DNA from: Osmia lignaria lignaria
Taxonomy: Eukaryota > Arthropoda > Insecta > Hymenoptera > Megachilidae
Length of the DNA: 64,000 bases
Reading direction: 5' to 3'
NCBI RefSeq assembly: GCF_051020975.1
Contig: NC_135034.1
Span: 7,192,001 to 7,256,000 of the forward strand
Shown one piece after another: positions 50,627 through 63,340 of this stretch (its first letter is position 1; every line of letters begins with the position of its first letter). The notes under the pieces are model-generated. The model ran no database searches. It saw only the letters and a list, made by a program, of their open reading frames with translations, and had not been told where the DNA came from. The translations under genes were made by a program, and so were the position numbers.

Positions 50627-53347
50627 GTAATTTAGACGTAATAACCAAACATATTTTTCTGGCATACTTTGGTCGGGTGGCTGCCATCCTCGATGCCAGC
50701 ACGCGTTAACGTGTTGGATCGATTCCTCTTTCTCACAAGTCGTGATACGATATGAAACTCCGATAAAAGGCTCGATTACATTATTTCACCTTTCTGTCCT
50801 AATCGAAACCTGTCTTTTCATGTATATTCATTCTGCGTGTAGTAAATTTGGGTGAAAAATGTACCACTTTGACGTTCAAAGAGGTCGACTCACCCTCGAA
50901 ATCTCTGGACAGAAAGACGCTTACAGCCAAAGCCCTTATTCCATTTCTTTTTTCCTAAAATTTCTATTTGATTCGAATTTCCTATAATTTTTATAAGCTT
51001 ACAATTGATTTAAGAGAAGAAAAAGAAGAATCTTGTACTTGTTCTATGAATCTGAATTAGACGTAAAATCATACGATCGATTCCTCTGTAGTTGAAAGGG
51101 ATAAATTCGATCCTGTCCCTTAAAATATGAGTCAGACAGACGATACGTAGTTCTTATTCGGATAATGAGAATAAGGGCTTGTTATATTCATGATGCTGTA
51201 ATTTTGAAATAGATTCAATTACAAATAGGTTCATGTACCATTTTCTTTACTTGATACAAATTGTATAAAATAAATGATTCTTTCTTTTTTTAATAATTTC
51301 GATAGTCTTTCGAATACATATTTATTTGAAAAATCAATCTTTCTGAAGGGTAGCATTGATAAAAGTAGAACATGTTTTTCAATTGTTGGTCCATGATCTT
51401 TGAAAAGTTAATATAATTTCGGCGTAATATAATACAAGCGTGTCAAAGTTAACTGCCAAATTTAACACAAAAAATATTAATAAATAATGCTATAAAAAAG
51501 GATTGGATTTTAAATAATAAATTACATCTCGATTCTATCAGCTGAGACTTATAGCTCAAACATACTATAAACGGAACATTTACGGAACTTTTGTTTTATC
51601 AATTTCTATTATTTTATTCAACTTTAGCATACCAATTGGAGAATTATTTTGACCCGGTATATGTACTGGGTTAAAATGACCCGATATTCGATGTATGAAG
51701 GTTAATTAACCTTTACTGACCTAATGTATGATTTAAAGTTTAAATTTAATCTTAACTTTCGCATGCCGAATGTAGGGTCATTTTGACCCAGTATAAAGTT
51801 AAAGTAGGTCAGAATTCGTCTGTATTTTCCATAGAAAAAAATTCCTTTCAAATCTGTACAAATTGTATAAAAATAATCTTTCAGTTCAAAATAGTTTCTC
51901 AACAAGCTACCAATAAAAAATAATAATTTATAAAAATAGTTACACCTCTTTGAAAAGCTTATGTAAACAATGAAATTACATACAAATATATAGAATAAAA
52001 ATAACAAATTTTTTTATCTTAATTTTCATAATTTTGTTACAATACTCAAACTGTATCTATTTACATTAACATTCGAGTAATTCAATTTTCTACTACCTCA
52101 TAGTTAAAGAAATACAGTGCTAACCTAAGTATATTTAGTATCATGCTAATATTATTACTTACTTATCAAATAATGTACAGAATTATTTACGGCATTTTTA
52201 TTTATTTCGCCGTTGATGTACCAAAACTAAACATCTGGAAAGCGGAAAGCACGCATATTCGTGACACTATACCGTAAGCCTAAGTTACCAAAAGTGGGGA
52301 AATTTGGAATACTACATTATGGATGGTCCATATTATACTAGATCCCCGAAAGTTAGGCCATTAAAAGTTCACACGTGTATCTATAATCTATCGTGAAAGG
52401 GATTAAGCGAACGGGGAAATACATTTCACAGTTGTATGTACATTTATTAAATTATATTATTGCTCCTTTTTTCCGTTCGATGTAGCAGGAAATTGTTATT
52501 TTTGTCATAATTTTTAATCCGTTTTTTATTTTAAACTATGAATACTAATTATAAAACTGTTTAAAATTTTCAGACATCATTTTCTCCTAAATTTTTTTTC
52601 AATATAAAAAGAAATTATAAAAGCTATTGATTACATAAAATATGTGGCTGCTAAGTATTATTAAAGATTAATTAAGATTAAAAAACTTTTCTTGTATTTG
52701 GTTAATTAAATTTTATCTTAATATTTTGCAGTTAAGTAAGTATCTTGTAAATGTAAAAAAGTAAATGTAAAAAATAAAACTAAAAAGTGGGATTGGGGAA
52801 GAAGTAGGGAGAAAGCGAAGCAGGGAAGCGTTGATATACGCGGTATATGAGTTAGAATAATAAAGTATATAGATATTTTTCAAATTAATCACAAAGGAAA
52901 GCTGGTTCAATACAGTAACAAACTGTGCAACACTAAGGTAGACTTAAAATGTGCCGATTGTATCTACTGATGCCAGTGACCTTCTATTGATTCCACGCTC
53001 AACGAAGCACGGGCCAAACCCTCGTCCTCTCTTTCGCCCTGTACACACTTTCTCGTCTTTCATCTTCTTTTCTTTATGTTTCTTCTGTTACTGTCTTCAT
53101 ATTTTCCTCAAATCCGCAATACTTTCCTCTTTTTGTCTTTGTTTCGTTGTCTTCATTTCGAGGGAAACCTTTTTCCTTTTTTCTCTCTATTCAGTATTTG
53201 TTACCCTTTTTTCCCAGATTCCCTTTTTTTGTCAATATAAATATTCTATTATTTTATACATTCATTTCTATCAGTATTTCTGGCACGTTTCTTTTTTATT
53301 GTTTGTATTTTTTTTTTATATATTTTGTTACATGTTTAAATTTATAG

Positions 53348-53439
53348 GTTATGTATCGTTAGATGCTGCTATCGATGAAGTTACCGATAAATATCGACAA
53401 TATTCAAATGTTATTGATAGTTCGAATGGGGTGATTCAA
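53348..53439 (+). CDS. Candidate upstream coding exon of X11/Mint (weak)
   Basis: After a long pyrimidine tract and TTTATAG, the frame reads GYVSLDAAIDEVTDKYRQYS (its first codon is split with an earlier exon), then NVIDSSNGVIQ before CAA|GTAGAA, a weak donor in phase 0. Phase 0 is what the exon at 54,478 needs, and the joined peptide would run VIQ-NGQAVKRNERGVAMTSL. Against it: the donor is poor, the phase-1 acceptor needs a further 5' exon that I cannot find, and the peptide matches nothing I know. Confidence 0.3.
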
Positions 53440-53685
53440 GTAGAATATAACGTGTTATTTTATTTAAATCAATTTATTCTTGTTTTAAGTTAAAGCAAGA
53501 ACTTTTCCATAACCATCTTGAAACAAATACCTATTTGGATTTCAAATAGAATTAAGTGTTAGATTAGTTTAAAGTTCAAACAAAAATAAATAAATCTGAA
53601 TAATAAAATTGCGCGTTTTAATCTTCTACTTGTCACTGCTGTTAACTGGACGATATTATTGATATATCGTAAAGTATCAATAAGA

Positions 53686-53725
53686 TATCGATAACTTATC
53701 GATAATCGATAGTAGCACATCGATA
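53686..53725. promoter_or_regulatory. Cluster of TATCGATA (DRE-like) sites
   Basis: Two perfect TATCGATA palindromes (53,686-53,693 and 53,697-53,704) lie 11 bp apart. AATCGATAG and CATCGATAT follow within the next 25 bp. TATCGATA is the core of the DREF-binding element found in many insect promoters. The cluster lies about 0.8 kb before the first sure X11 coding exon and could mark a promoter; function is inference. Confidence 0.45.
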
Positions 53726-54478
53726 TTCACATTTGCTATCGAGTGTATGCATTTAAATTAATATATTTTTGTTGAATGAGGTATGAAAATGTATGATTCT
53801 ATTAATAATAGTTTAAATTTCGTTGGATATAAGTACCTTTAAGTAAATTAAACGTCGTGTTTACATTTTAAAAATTATATATGCAACTATACGTGTAATA
53901 TAGCCAAATATCTTTATTTTATAAATAACGTAAAGTCTAAGTGATTGAAATATCTGTTACACTGTAAAGAACAGGAAGAATGGTATGAGCGACCTATATT
54001 AGTATTCATGTGAAACGTGTTAGCAGAAATTATGCATATTCTTCGTAAAACAATTTTTTATATTATTAAAAAATGAAATCAAGTGGGCGGTGTTATGTAC
54101 TTAAAATACCACTTACGATGCGTATATTGGAGTATCAATAAATTAATCAATAACTCGGGTACAAGTTTATGTTTATTTTAGGACTATCCAACTTTATAAG
54201 TATTTGCAGTACCATGATAAGAATATTACAGTTAACGCACATGATTAAATTTTTTAAATCTGTTTCATCATATTAAACGTATTTTTCTTATGAAGTTTGT
54301 TATAAATTAAAACAACATTTAATAATTTAAAATATAAAATTAAGACTGAGATCAAATGTTATGTTATTGTGTACTGTACTACCTGTAGCTATCTCTACTG
54401 TAATAGTCAATGTATTAGATAGTCAACAATGATAAGAAGGTGTTTTTATATTATTTTCTTTTCTCTATATGTTTTAGA

Positions 54479-54520
54479 ATGGACAAGCTGTTAAGAGAAA
54501 TGAACGTGGAGTGGCGATGA
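54479..54520 (+). promoter_or_regulatory. Upstream ORF overlapping the putative X11 start by ATGA
   Basis: ATG at 54,479 opens a 13-codon frame (MDKLLREMNVEWR) whose TGA at 54,518 overlaps the ATG of the main frame (54,517) in the tetranucleotide ATGA. If no upstream coding exon exists, this is the first ATG of the exon and ribosomes would reach the main start only by leaky scanning or termination-reinitiation. If an upstream coding exon joins in phase 0, the feature is simply coding sequence in another frame. Confidence 0.4.
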
Positions 54521-57500
54521 CAAGCCTGATCTTGGAAAACGCAGACTTGAACCGACTTTTTCCGAAATGTCGGCCTAGGGGTGGCCCACCCCCGAGTCCG
54601 GGGGCCTCCACGCAGATCAGTCAGCCGCATGAGAGCCTCTGTCAGAAGGAGGCCGTCTCTGTTACCACCAGCCTCACGAGTACACTTGCAACTACGTTCG
54701 CAAACACTCTCACGACCACCCTTGCAATCGCCTCCAAGAACACCCATTCGACGCACTTTCACGCGATACCGGAAGACATGATCGACTTAGAGCGTGATAT
54801 CTCTGATAGGTAAATTTACATTGATTCATAGATCATTGAACCGTATATTAAATAAAAATTACTTTATTATTTTATTTATTTATTTAACTTCAAGTACTAA
54901 TGGTAAATAAACAGTCAAGAAACTTTTGTATTAGAATTTTCTTTACATCTTAGGAATGTTACTTTTCAAATATTAATTTAAAATCTTATTAAACTATTTA
55001 ATTGTTGTGTATTAAAATATTCAAACTAGTATAATAGATACATCTAAGGGATACAATTAATGCTTTTGCAAATCATTTAAGGTAAAATCTGAATATAAAG
55101 GGTAATTTTGAACATCTATTTTTTATAGGACAGCAAGCATGGTGTCTGGTTTCACAGGTGAGAGTCAGCTATCCGTTGGTGTCAGCGGTGGCAGTGGCAG
55201 TGTTGGTGGTCCACTTGGAACATTTAGCTCACTTGGCACACTTAACACAAAACCACTTTCTTCAAGTTCCTCATCTGCCTCTGGGCACAGTGAGGATGCA
55301 CAACAATATGGTAGTTTCCCAGGAAGTGATCATCAGAGTCATTCACAGCAGGATGATAGCGGACCTGAGGAAAGCCCTGTATACATTTTAACTTCTGCTA
55401 AGGGTGATCGTAGTTATAAACTAATGGATTCAAGGTAAATTCTTTTATTATTTTATTGTAGATTAATGAAGGCTTTATTATTATTTGGAAAATAAAAATA
55501 AAATATTTTGAGGCCAACAAATCAGTAATTACATATAAAAGAAATAGTAAAGTATATAGTAAATATTTGTGATTGTTGAAATATTAAATAATTTCTAGTA
55601 GTGCCTAAATATATTTTAATTTTAGTAACAATATTTTAAAACTTTTCAGCATGCTAATTGTTATCATTTTATTTATGTTAATTACATATTTCACAAAAAT
55701 ATTTTTCTTTTAAATTTTTTAATGAAAAAATGTATAATTCATAACTACTTTTGTCACTTTTTTATGTAAAAATCTATTGTAAACAAGGAACATTAATTAA
55801 TCTATAATTAATGCTTATAAATCTTATTCATATTTTGTAAAAAATCGTTAAACTTGTCAATGACATAATCGAAGAGCAGTCGATAAGCATTGTGTAGCAA
55901 TGCATGTTAGGTTAGATACATTATGTTTGTTTCTCATTGTCAGTTATATTTATTGTGATTAATAAAAAAAGTGAATCATACAAACTGACTGTTATAATAA
56001 AAATATAATTTTAAACAAATAAATGTATTAATAATGTGTAAGTAATAATTAAGTAACTTACTATAATGAAATTATAGTGAAACTTGTCTAAATATGTTCT
56101 TTGTTTACATCATTTTACAAATGTAAATATTATCGATAGACAGTAATCATTTTAACTGAAATAAGCAAATTAGTATATTCCTGAAATATGTATATGTTTG
56201 TTAAAATGAAAGTTTTATCCAACTTTTAAGTGTATGTATAGAAATAATATTTGGGTATTGTGCTACTATTCTTAAAATTTTTACTAAAAAAAAAAATAGA
56301 AACATGAAACAGATAGTAAAATATTAGATATTTAATATGCAAGTACTTACATATACATGTATAATGAAAAATTGAACAAAAAGTCTATTGAATTAATTTA
56401 AATAACAATGATAATAATATGTAACTTCTATTAGTTCTTATATTATTACTAGTTGAATGTAAATGCAATATTTTTAAGTTTTATTTATGATTAAATTTGA
56501 TTTACAGTATTTTTTAAGTATTAATTTGATTGGAATTATTTTATGTATATAAAATTCAAACTCAGGTTCTATTTTTTTATTTTATTGTATATATATTTAT
56601 TACTTTCTTTTTGCAGAATATAAGAACTTTTAAGAAGTAATTGTGTGTTTTATTCAAGTTTGAAATGAACCCCTTTTAATGTATCCTTTTAATGTAAATT
56701 TAATATTTTTTCGTATCTAACATTTTAATGTTTTGGAACTGCACATGAATTTTATTTCAGTATATTTAGTATACTACAACAAAAATGAGTGTTAATATTT
56801 ATAAAATTACTAGACAATCATTATTTTTTTTAGAATTATAGAAATTGCTGGTGGACGAGAAGTTTTTTCTCAGAGTCGAGGTAAAGTAGCAGCAAGAAAA
56901 TCACGCTTTCTTGCTGCATCAAATTCCTTGAATAATGAAGATATTCAAACAGATAACAAGCTATCTGTTAAAAGAAATAATAAATCACCAAATACTCAAA
57001 CTATATGGGAATTAAGAAGCCGGTAACTTAAAAGCTATTTATATATTATACATATAATAAATTACTAGCATCTTCTTTTCATAATAAAACTTATTTTGTG
57101 TAAATGTTTTCTAGATGTGGCGATACAAGAAAGCAACGTTCTAACAGAGAAGTAACTGAAACTGTATTTTCTTCAGAAATACATTCAGTGTTGCATAATC
57201 CAACAAAATCTATTCTCGATTATGATTCTCCCAAGAGCAATCACAGCAACCATATTATTAATTATGACTCAATTCTGAATAGCAATAATGTAGAATACGG
57301 TGTATCGAAAAATACTACAGATTTTGATTATGGATTATCAAAGAGTTGTATAGATTATCAATCGAACCATACAACACCAGCAAGAAGCATGGCGATCGTC
57401 AGCGATGGTGAAGTAGTTGTCTTTGATGACATTGATGATAACTGGCAAAATTTACGACTAGACTTAACTTCTAATAATACCAATCAAATTACATCAACTA

Positions 57501-60500
57501 ATTTAAATCTGGAGTCTGAAGAGTCTCAAAGAGGTCGTATTCCTCCGGAACCTTTGAGTTCCAGCATTGGAAGTACTCCAAGTCCTACAACGGCATATCA
57601 TCGTAATACTTCAGAATTTTTTAAGGTATTCTTACTTTTATTTTTTTGTGATATAAATTTTGAAATATCAAGTACTTTTGATGATCTTATTAAAAAACAA
57701 ATACAACTTTTTTAGGTGATTACTCCTGCTAGCGATTGTGAAGTTGACTCGCCATCTTCAGAACGTAATCACAAAGTGGCAAGAGTAATTGGTGAATTAC
57801 CAATAGCACAATATTCTGAAAGTCCAAGACGTTATGGAGTACGTGATACTCAACTTCCTTGTCTTCTATCATCGCCATCTGTATATATGACACCGAGACC
57901 TGGCTTTCCCCAGAGAGTATTACCAACAACACCAAGTCATAATGAGGTATACTTTAATTTAAAAACGACGATGATTATATTAATAATAAAATCAATTAAT
58001 TGAGGGTATAATTGTGAATAAACTTTTCTGTATTCTGTTTTTAGAAGGAGGATACTTCTGCAGAAATAATTGTAGAAAAGGCTGTGGTAGAAACAAATAT
58101 GAATTATACTGATGATCAAACTGTAAATGCCTCTTCTCCAAAAGTCGAGGACGAAGAAGATGATTCTTTAAAACCATCAACTTTGCCCACTGACAACATA
58201 AGTAACTTGGTATCATCCGGTGGTAGTACATTTGATTATTTGTATGAATTTTCTGAGACACGAAAGGTACTTGAAGAATTTTTTAAGTGTCCGCCACCGA
58301 TGAAAGAGAAAGAAAACAGTACTGAATCTTTCCCATTTCAGGTATTAATTTTGATCGAACATGAGTTTGTCTTTTATTCGTATTATAAATAAATTTGTTT
58401 TCTTATTTCAGGATCTTGATTATGAATTAAGAAGACAAGGGGGAAGCAGTTACGTTGGTCAGCGATTGGCTAGTGGTCCACCAACAACGGAAGAAGTTTT
58501 GGTACATGAATCTCCTAAAAAACAAAGAAGTGATTTCCCACAGAACGTAAGTTTGAAAAAAAAATGTTAAATTATTTTAGATGGCAGTTACTCATCTTAC
58601 ATATTAACTGTAAAATAATTCTTTTTCAGAGCGGTGAACATGAGAATAATTTCTTAGACCTCTCAGTAGGTACTGGGAGCAGTGAAGATCTCGGCGAAAC
58701 AGAAGTTGGATTACAAGTCGGGCATTCTCGTAATTTTACATTGAGTCCTGAAACGACTGATTGTGATAGTAACTGTGGAGACCTCGATAGTGAAGTTTCT
58801 TTAATGATGATGGATAATGAATTGATACCGGCTAGCGGTCTGCTTGGATCGGTCGGTGACTTAGGAAATAATTCAGATTCCTTAAGAATATATACTAGTA
58901 TGCCGGTCCTTGAAGACGGCTTATCAAGCGGACATGCCAGTGATACTGATAATAATAACCCAACTGTGATGCTAATGAAGCGACAAATTAATGAGATCGA
59001 AAAGGAGATTATTCAGAGAAGTCGTGTTAATGATACTGGTCATCCTACTGCGACGGAAAGAGATTCAATAGGAAAAGATCTTTCTGGTTTAACTGTTAGC
59101 AAAGATATTTTACATTCGTTGAAAGCATCATCACCTGATCTGTTTGTTCCTAACAAAGAAAATTCGTATGATACAAATGAGCTGCAACTTGATGGTTTGG
59201 ATCCTCTTGGTACACCTCCACCACCTGCGCCACAAGCTAGACAAAGTGTTAATATAGAAATAGGTGGTGGAGTTGAAGCTGCTATTAAAGATATTAGGAT
59301 GGCTTTACAAAGGACGAAAACTTTACCTGTCAAGTCTTCTACTGAAGAACCGCCCGAACCTAATGTTAGTCCGATTTGGATACCAAGGTATTTCACTTTC
59401 TTTTTTCTTACATATATAATATTTTTAGATTTTTATTGCAATCTATCAGATGTACAGTACTGAGCATGACAGGCTTTTTATAACCACTGGCGTAACTTTA
59501 TGGTGGGTCTGATTTCCCAAAACACGTGGATTGGACCCCATACCGTTCTGTAATTACAAAATTCTCAAATTTCAAACCTCTAAAATTCTACACTCCTAAG
59601 ATTTAAAAATTCTCAAATTTTAAGCTACAGGGCTTGACCCACTCCAGAAAAAAATTTTAGTTACGCTAATGTTTATAACTGCAATAAAGCATTACATAGT
59701 TGCAATAGGGTTGTTCATTTTAAAACCAATGTATAAACGTATATTACAATAAAATAAATAATATTTAAGATGCAATTATTATTGTTTAAGTACATCTAAC
59801 TAAAATTTAGTATATTGGATGGCAGGCGGAGAATTTGCGTAGAAAATAATAGTGAAGAATCGGAAGTTCGACGTACAGGTGAAGAAGCGGATGTTGAAGT
59901 GGAGGAAGGTCCAGACGAAGAAGAGGCAGATACTGATCTTGAAACTGATCGTTTGCTTGGACAACAAAGAACAGATGATCAGGGTTTTTATGACGATAAG
60001 GTAAGATTTAAAACAATGCTACACATTATTACATATATATAATCATTACAATAATATTTCACTTAAAATAATACTTAACCCTCAGACACCATACTAGGCG
60101 AATTTGTACCAGCAAAACATTGTTTCATTTGTGACATTTTATCTGGCTAGTCTTACAATTTCCTTTCACTATGTTGAATATGTCAGTATTATAGAGTACT
60201 ATATATTACGAGTTTAATTTTCTTTTTTTTCTCTTCAAGTTCTTAGTGATAAAAAGTTCAAAATTATAATTCGCACTGGTGTGGTGTTTGTATGCTGAGG
60301 TAGACTATGGGGTTAAAACAATTTTTGAGGATTAACAAAACTTCTTAAAAGCATGACATTACTGACAAATAAAATAACAGAGAAACATTAAATATAACTC
60401 CAAATACAAACTAATTAATGTGCATATATCAGCTAAGATCATTATTTTATTATAGTTTATGCAAAATTGGAAATATTAAAAAATTTCAGTATCATAATTA

Positions 60501-63340
60501 ATTAAATTTTCATTTAGTATTATTTATTTTGAATAATTATAAACTTTGCTTTCATTTTGTATAGTTAATTTTTAAGTCTTATAGTACATTAAATATATAG
60601 AATTTGTAATTATAAGGGAACACGATCGTGATCTTCTTCCTAAAATATTAATCCTTTGTTTGGTAGATTTATTGTATAATAAAACAACTTTTATGTTTGC
60701 CAGCAATATAATTGTTGAATGTTTCAAATATTTGAGATTTTTCATATGTTTTAAAAATAAACATGTAAATTTTAAGATAAATAATCAGGATTATAAGGCA
60801 AGCAAATAAGCATAAGCCAAATAAAGGATTAAATAATAAAAGTGATTACAAAATGTATATAAGAAGTATCTTGGGTAATAAAGAATTTGAGCAGGGGTAT
60901 TTAATGAGTAAGCAAACTAACATAAGATAAATGTAATTGGTGTTACATAGGGGTGGAGGAAGCCTAAGACTAGGACAATGTTACCACCGATGAGTGGAAA
61001 ACTGTCAACTCCTAAACAAACTCCCCCAAAAAGCCTGAGTGTTGCTCCGGTAGAAAGCCCGTTAGCACCCTCGGAACCTTTAGCTTCGACCTCTGCCTGT
61101 GTGTCCACTTCCGCTTCTGCCTCTATTTCGCCTCCTCCAGTAGTTTCCGTTATACAACCACCACCTTGCGATCGTGACGTTACCACTCCCACGCAACCCT
61201 CGTCAAGTCCACAGAAGACTCCAGTTAAAAATTCTCCCTCATCCCCTCAGAGTCTCAAGGAATCTGGCAGCAAGGTGAAAAAGGTGCCCTTTCAATTACA
61301 TTAAATCAACCTCTCTTCTTTTTGTCCTATCTTCTGCTACTGTAGATACTGCTCAAAACACTGTTACTGCTCCCTTTAATTGCTGAAGAATAGAACCAAC
61401 AGTGAAAATGTATTCCTTTAATGGGTCGCATTTAAAATTCAGGTAATACAATAGTAGGAATGGCTCATACTATTCAAAAGGCATTTCTTATATAGTTCAT
61501 TAAATTCTGCAATTTAAAGTATGACTCATTAAAATAGTACATTTCCAATTTAATCCCATCCTTCTTAGTATACTTAATGTTTGCAATTAGATGAAAATGA
61601 ATTCTTTCAAGATGCTATTAATTTCATCAGGACAAAAGCTTTTTAACTTACACTTTTTGAATTAATAAATTTTTTTAGTCAGTGAATTTGAATGTATGTC
61701 GGATAAATTGAAATAGATATTGTTTTATGATAATTTTTCATAAGATATTGTACGTAATTTAGTATCTGTTATGTTTTATTGAATATAATATGTAAATGAC
61801 TTTCCAATATTTTTCTTCTTAGGTTTTGAACAAAAAAAATACATGACATAGTTGCAATAGTTTTTAACTCGTCTGTTTGTGAGAAAAGAGAGTAATTCAT
61901 TGCAATGGCATTATGCAGTAGAACCTTAGTTCAATCCTTCTAATTAGTAGAATTGCTTTACTTGTTTGCTTCCAGCATACAAAACATAGTTTTGCATGTT
62001 TCCACCTCTTCTTCCTTTCCACATAATCTATTTTAGGCGAGATAAGGCTGTCTAATTTAATAATACTTACTAATTTACTAATACAAAATATTAATAAATG
62101 GTTATCATACAAAATTTAATACTTTGGTATAACCATATGCATGTATATTGTATTTAATCTTCTTTTACTATTAATTACAGCATGTTATCAATAAAAAAAA
62201 AATATATAAGAATTATAATTTTATAATAAACTTTCAACTTTAAAAGTATAATGTTAAAATACATAGAATAAACTTGAAAGTGAATTTAATAGTAATTTAT
62301 ATCTAAGTAAATTAATAATTTATTCTTTTAATTTTTTGTTAATTTAACGTTTCTTATATTAAATATTATACTATAAGAAATCATCATTGATTAATATTAC
62401 TATGTTATTAGATCTATGAAATATTCATTGCATGAATGGAGCTTATATTGATCATATGAAATATGATTTGTAGAAAGCACGTAGTCATGACATTGTATGA
62501 CATACTCCTATTTACCTCATTACATGAAGTATATTGAGAGTTTTGTGTGTTCCAGGAAAAAGAGGAGAAGAAGAAAAGCAGAAACAAAGAAGGTAATAAG
62601 ATGTTTTTTTATCCTTTCTGAGTACTAACACGACATTTATGATTTTTTAGTTATTAACAACTAAAATACTATCAATATTTTTATAACATGCAATAATTTA
62701 TAACAATTAGCAATTATTATTTAACAAAAGGTGATTTAAAATAGTAATGATTTTTATCTTATATTAAATGACATTCGAGAAGCAAAAATAGTAAATACAC
62801 TACATTTTCACAAGCATTATTTAATAAATGCACGCTAATAAACTAATTCATTTTCTTTTCCACTTTGCTGCATTCCTAATGGATACAATGGGTAGGTACT
62901 AATATAGAAAATGTAATTGAAGCTCATTTAAATTAAGTTTTAAATATGTAACTCACTTAAAATTTCTTTAAAATTTGTTTTTGAAGTATTAATATCATTG
63001 TACCATTTTAAATGTTATACTTGTTAGGTTTATTAATAAAAAATTAATATTTTGCTCTTAATTTATGCTAGTTGTAAATTAAAAATATATATGAAGAGTT
63101 CTCAACTAAACTGCTTTTAGTCTCAATTGACTATTTATCAGTGTTCAACCACCCAACAAAGTTAAGTTTAAATGGTACATTTCTGGATATATTTCAGCTC
63201 TTCTCGACGATCCTTCAGTTTTAATCGAAGGAGTATTGTTCCGAGCAAGGTACCTCGGATCTACTCAGCTTGTGTGCGAGGGAGAGCCCACAAAATCTAC
63301 TCGCATGTGCCAGGCAGAAGAAGCTGTGTCTAGGATAAAG
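54517..63340 (+). CDS. X11L: X11/Mint (APBA) family adaptor, 5' part, cut by the window edge
   Basis: An X11/Mint protein, a multidomain adaptor that binds APP-type cytoplasmic tails (PTB domain) and other partners (two C-terminal PDZ domains) at synapses and in vesicle traffic. Twelve exons in continuous phase: 54478-54809 (ATG 54517), 55129-55434, 56834-57022, 57115-57625, 57716-57946, 58045-58341, 58412-58546, 58630-59387, 59826-60000, 60951-61274, 62556-62592 and 63198-63340, giving 1133 residues so far. The long N-terminus is acidic and Ser-rich. IKDIRMALQRTKTLP and SPIWIPR lie before a Pro/Ser-rich segment. A basic micro-exon (EKKKSRNK) leads into the PTB domain, with GVLFRARYLGSTQLVCEG and MCQAEEAVSRIK. 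The rest of the PTB and the PDZ domains lie beyond 64,000. Insects have more than one X11 gene, so the symbol is tentative. Confidence 0.88.
59486..59671. mobile_element. Intronic inverted-repeat element with GGCGTAACT ends
   Basis: It lies in the X11 intron between 59,387 and 59,826. The ends CACTGGCGTAACT and AGTTACGCTAATG form a 13-bp imperfect inverted repeat. The interior holds ACAAAATTCTCAAATTTC-type words, the complement of the GAATTTT vocabulary, plus more GC-rich ends. It has no coding capacity and is related to the 43,192-43,311 element and to the left end near 1,437. Confidence 0.55.
60001..60950 (+). other. X11 intron, AT-rich
   Basis: It begins GTAAGATT and ends TGTTACATAG. I see no coding frame and no notable repeat in it. 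Confidence 0.8.
61275..62555 (+). other. X11 intron before the micro-exon
   Basis: It begins GTGAAAAAGG and ends GTGTTCCAG. A second donor lies 9 bp downstream (AAG|GTGCCC at 61,284). The remainder is AT-rich with no supported exon. Confidence 0.75.

Larger units (their letters stand above)
50627..54477. other. Intron-like AT-rich DNA before the first sure X11 coding exon
   Basis: Mostly AT-rich. The frame at 52,951-53,493 begins in a pyrimidine-rich, Phe-coding tract typical of an acceptor tract rather than a protein. Its right part contains a candidate exon (53,348-53,439), listed separately. A cluster of ATCGATA sites follows at 53,686-53,725. Other open frames look meaningless. Confidence 0.5.

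Noticed and set aside
52951..53493. 180-codon open frame rich in Phe/Ser
   Set aside because: Most of it is the pyrimidine tract before a possible acceptor; only the last part (53,348-53,439) could be coding, and that is listed with low confidence.
54451..54762. Minus-strand and second-frame open frames over the first X11 exon
   Set aside because: They are shadows of the GC-rich coding exon; the plus frame joins eleven further exons in phase.
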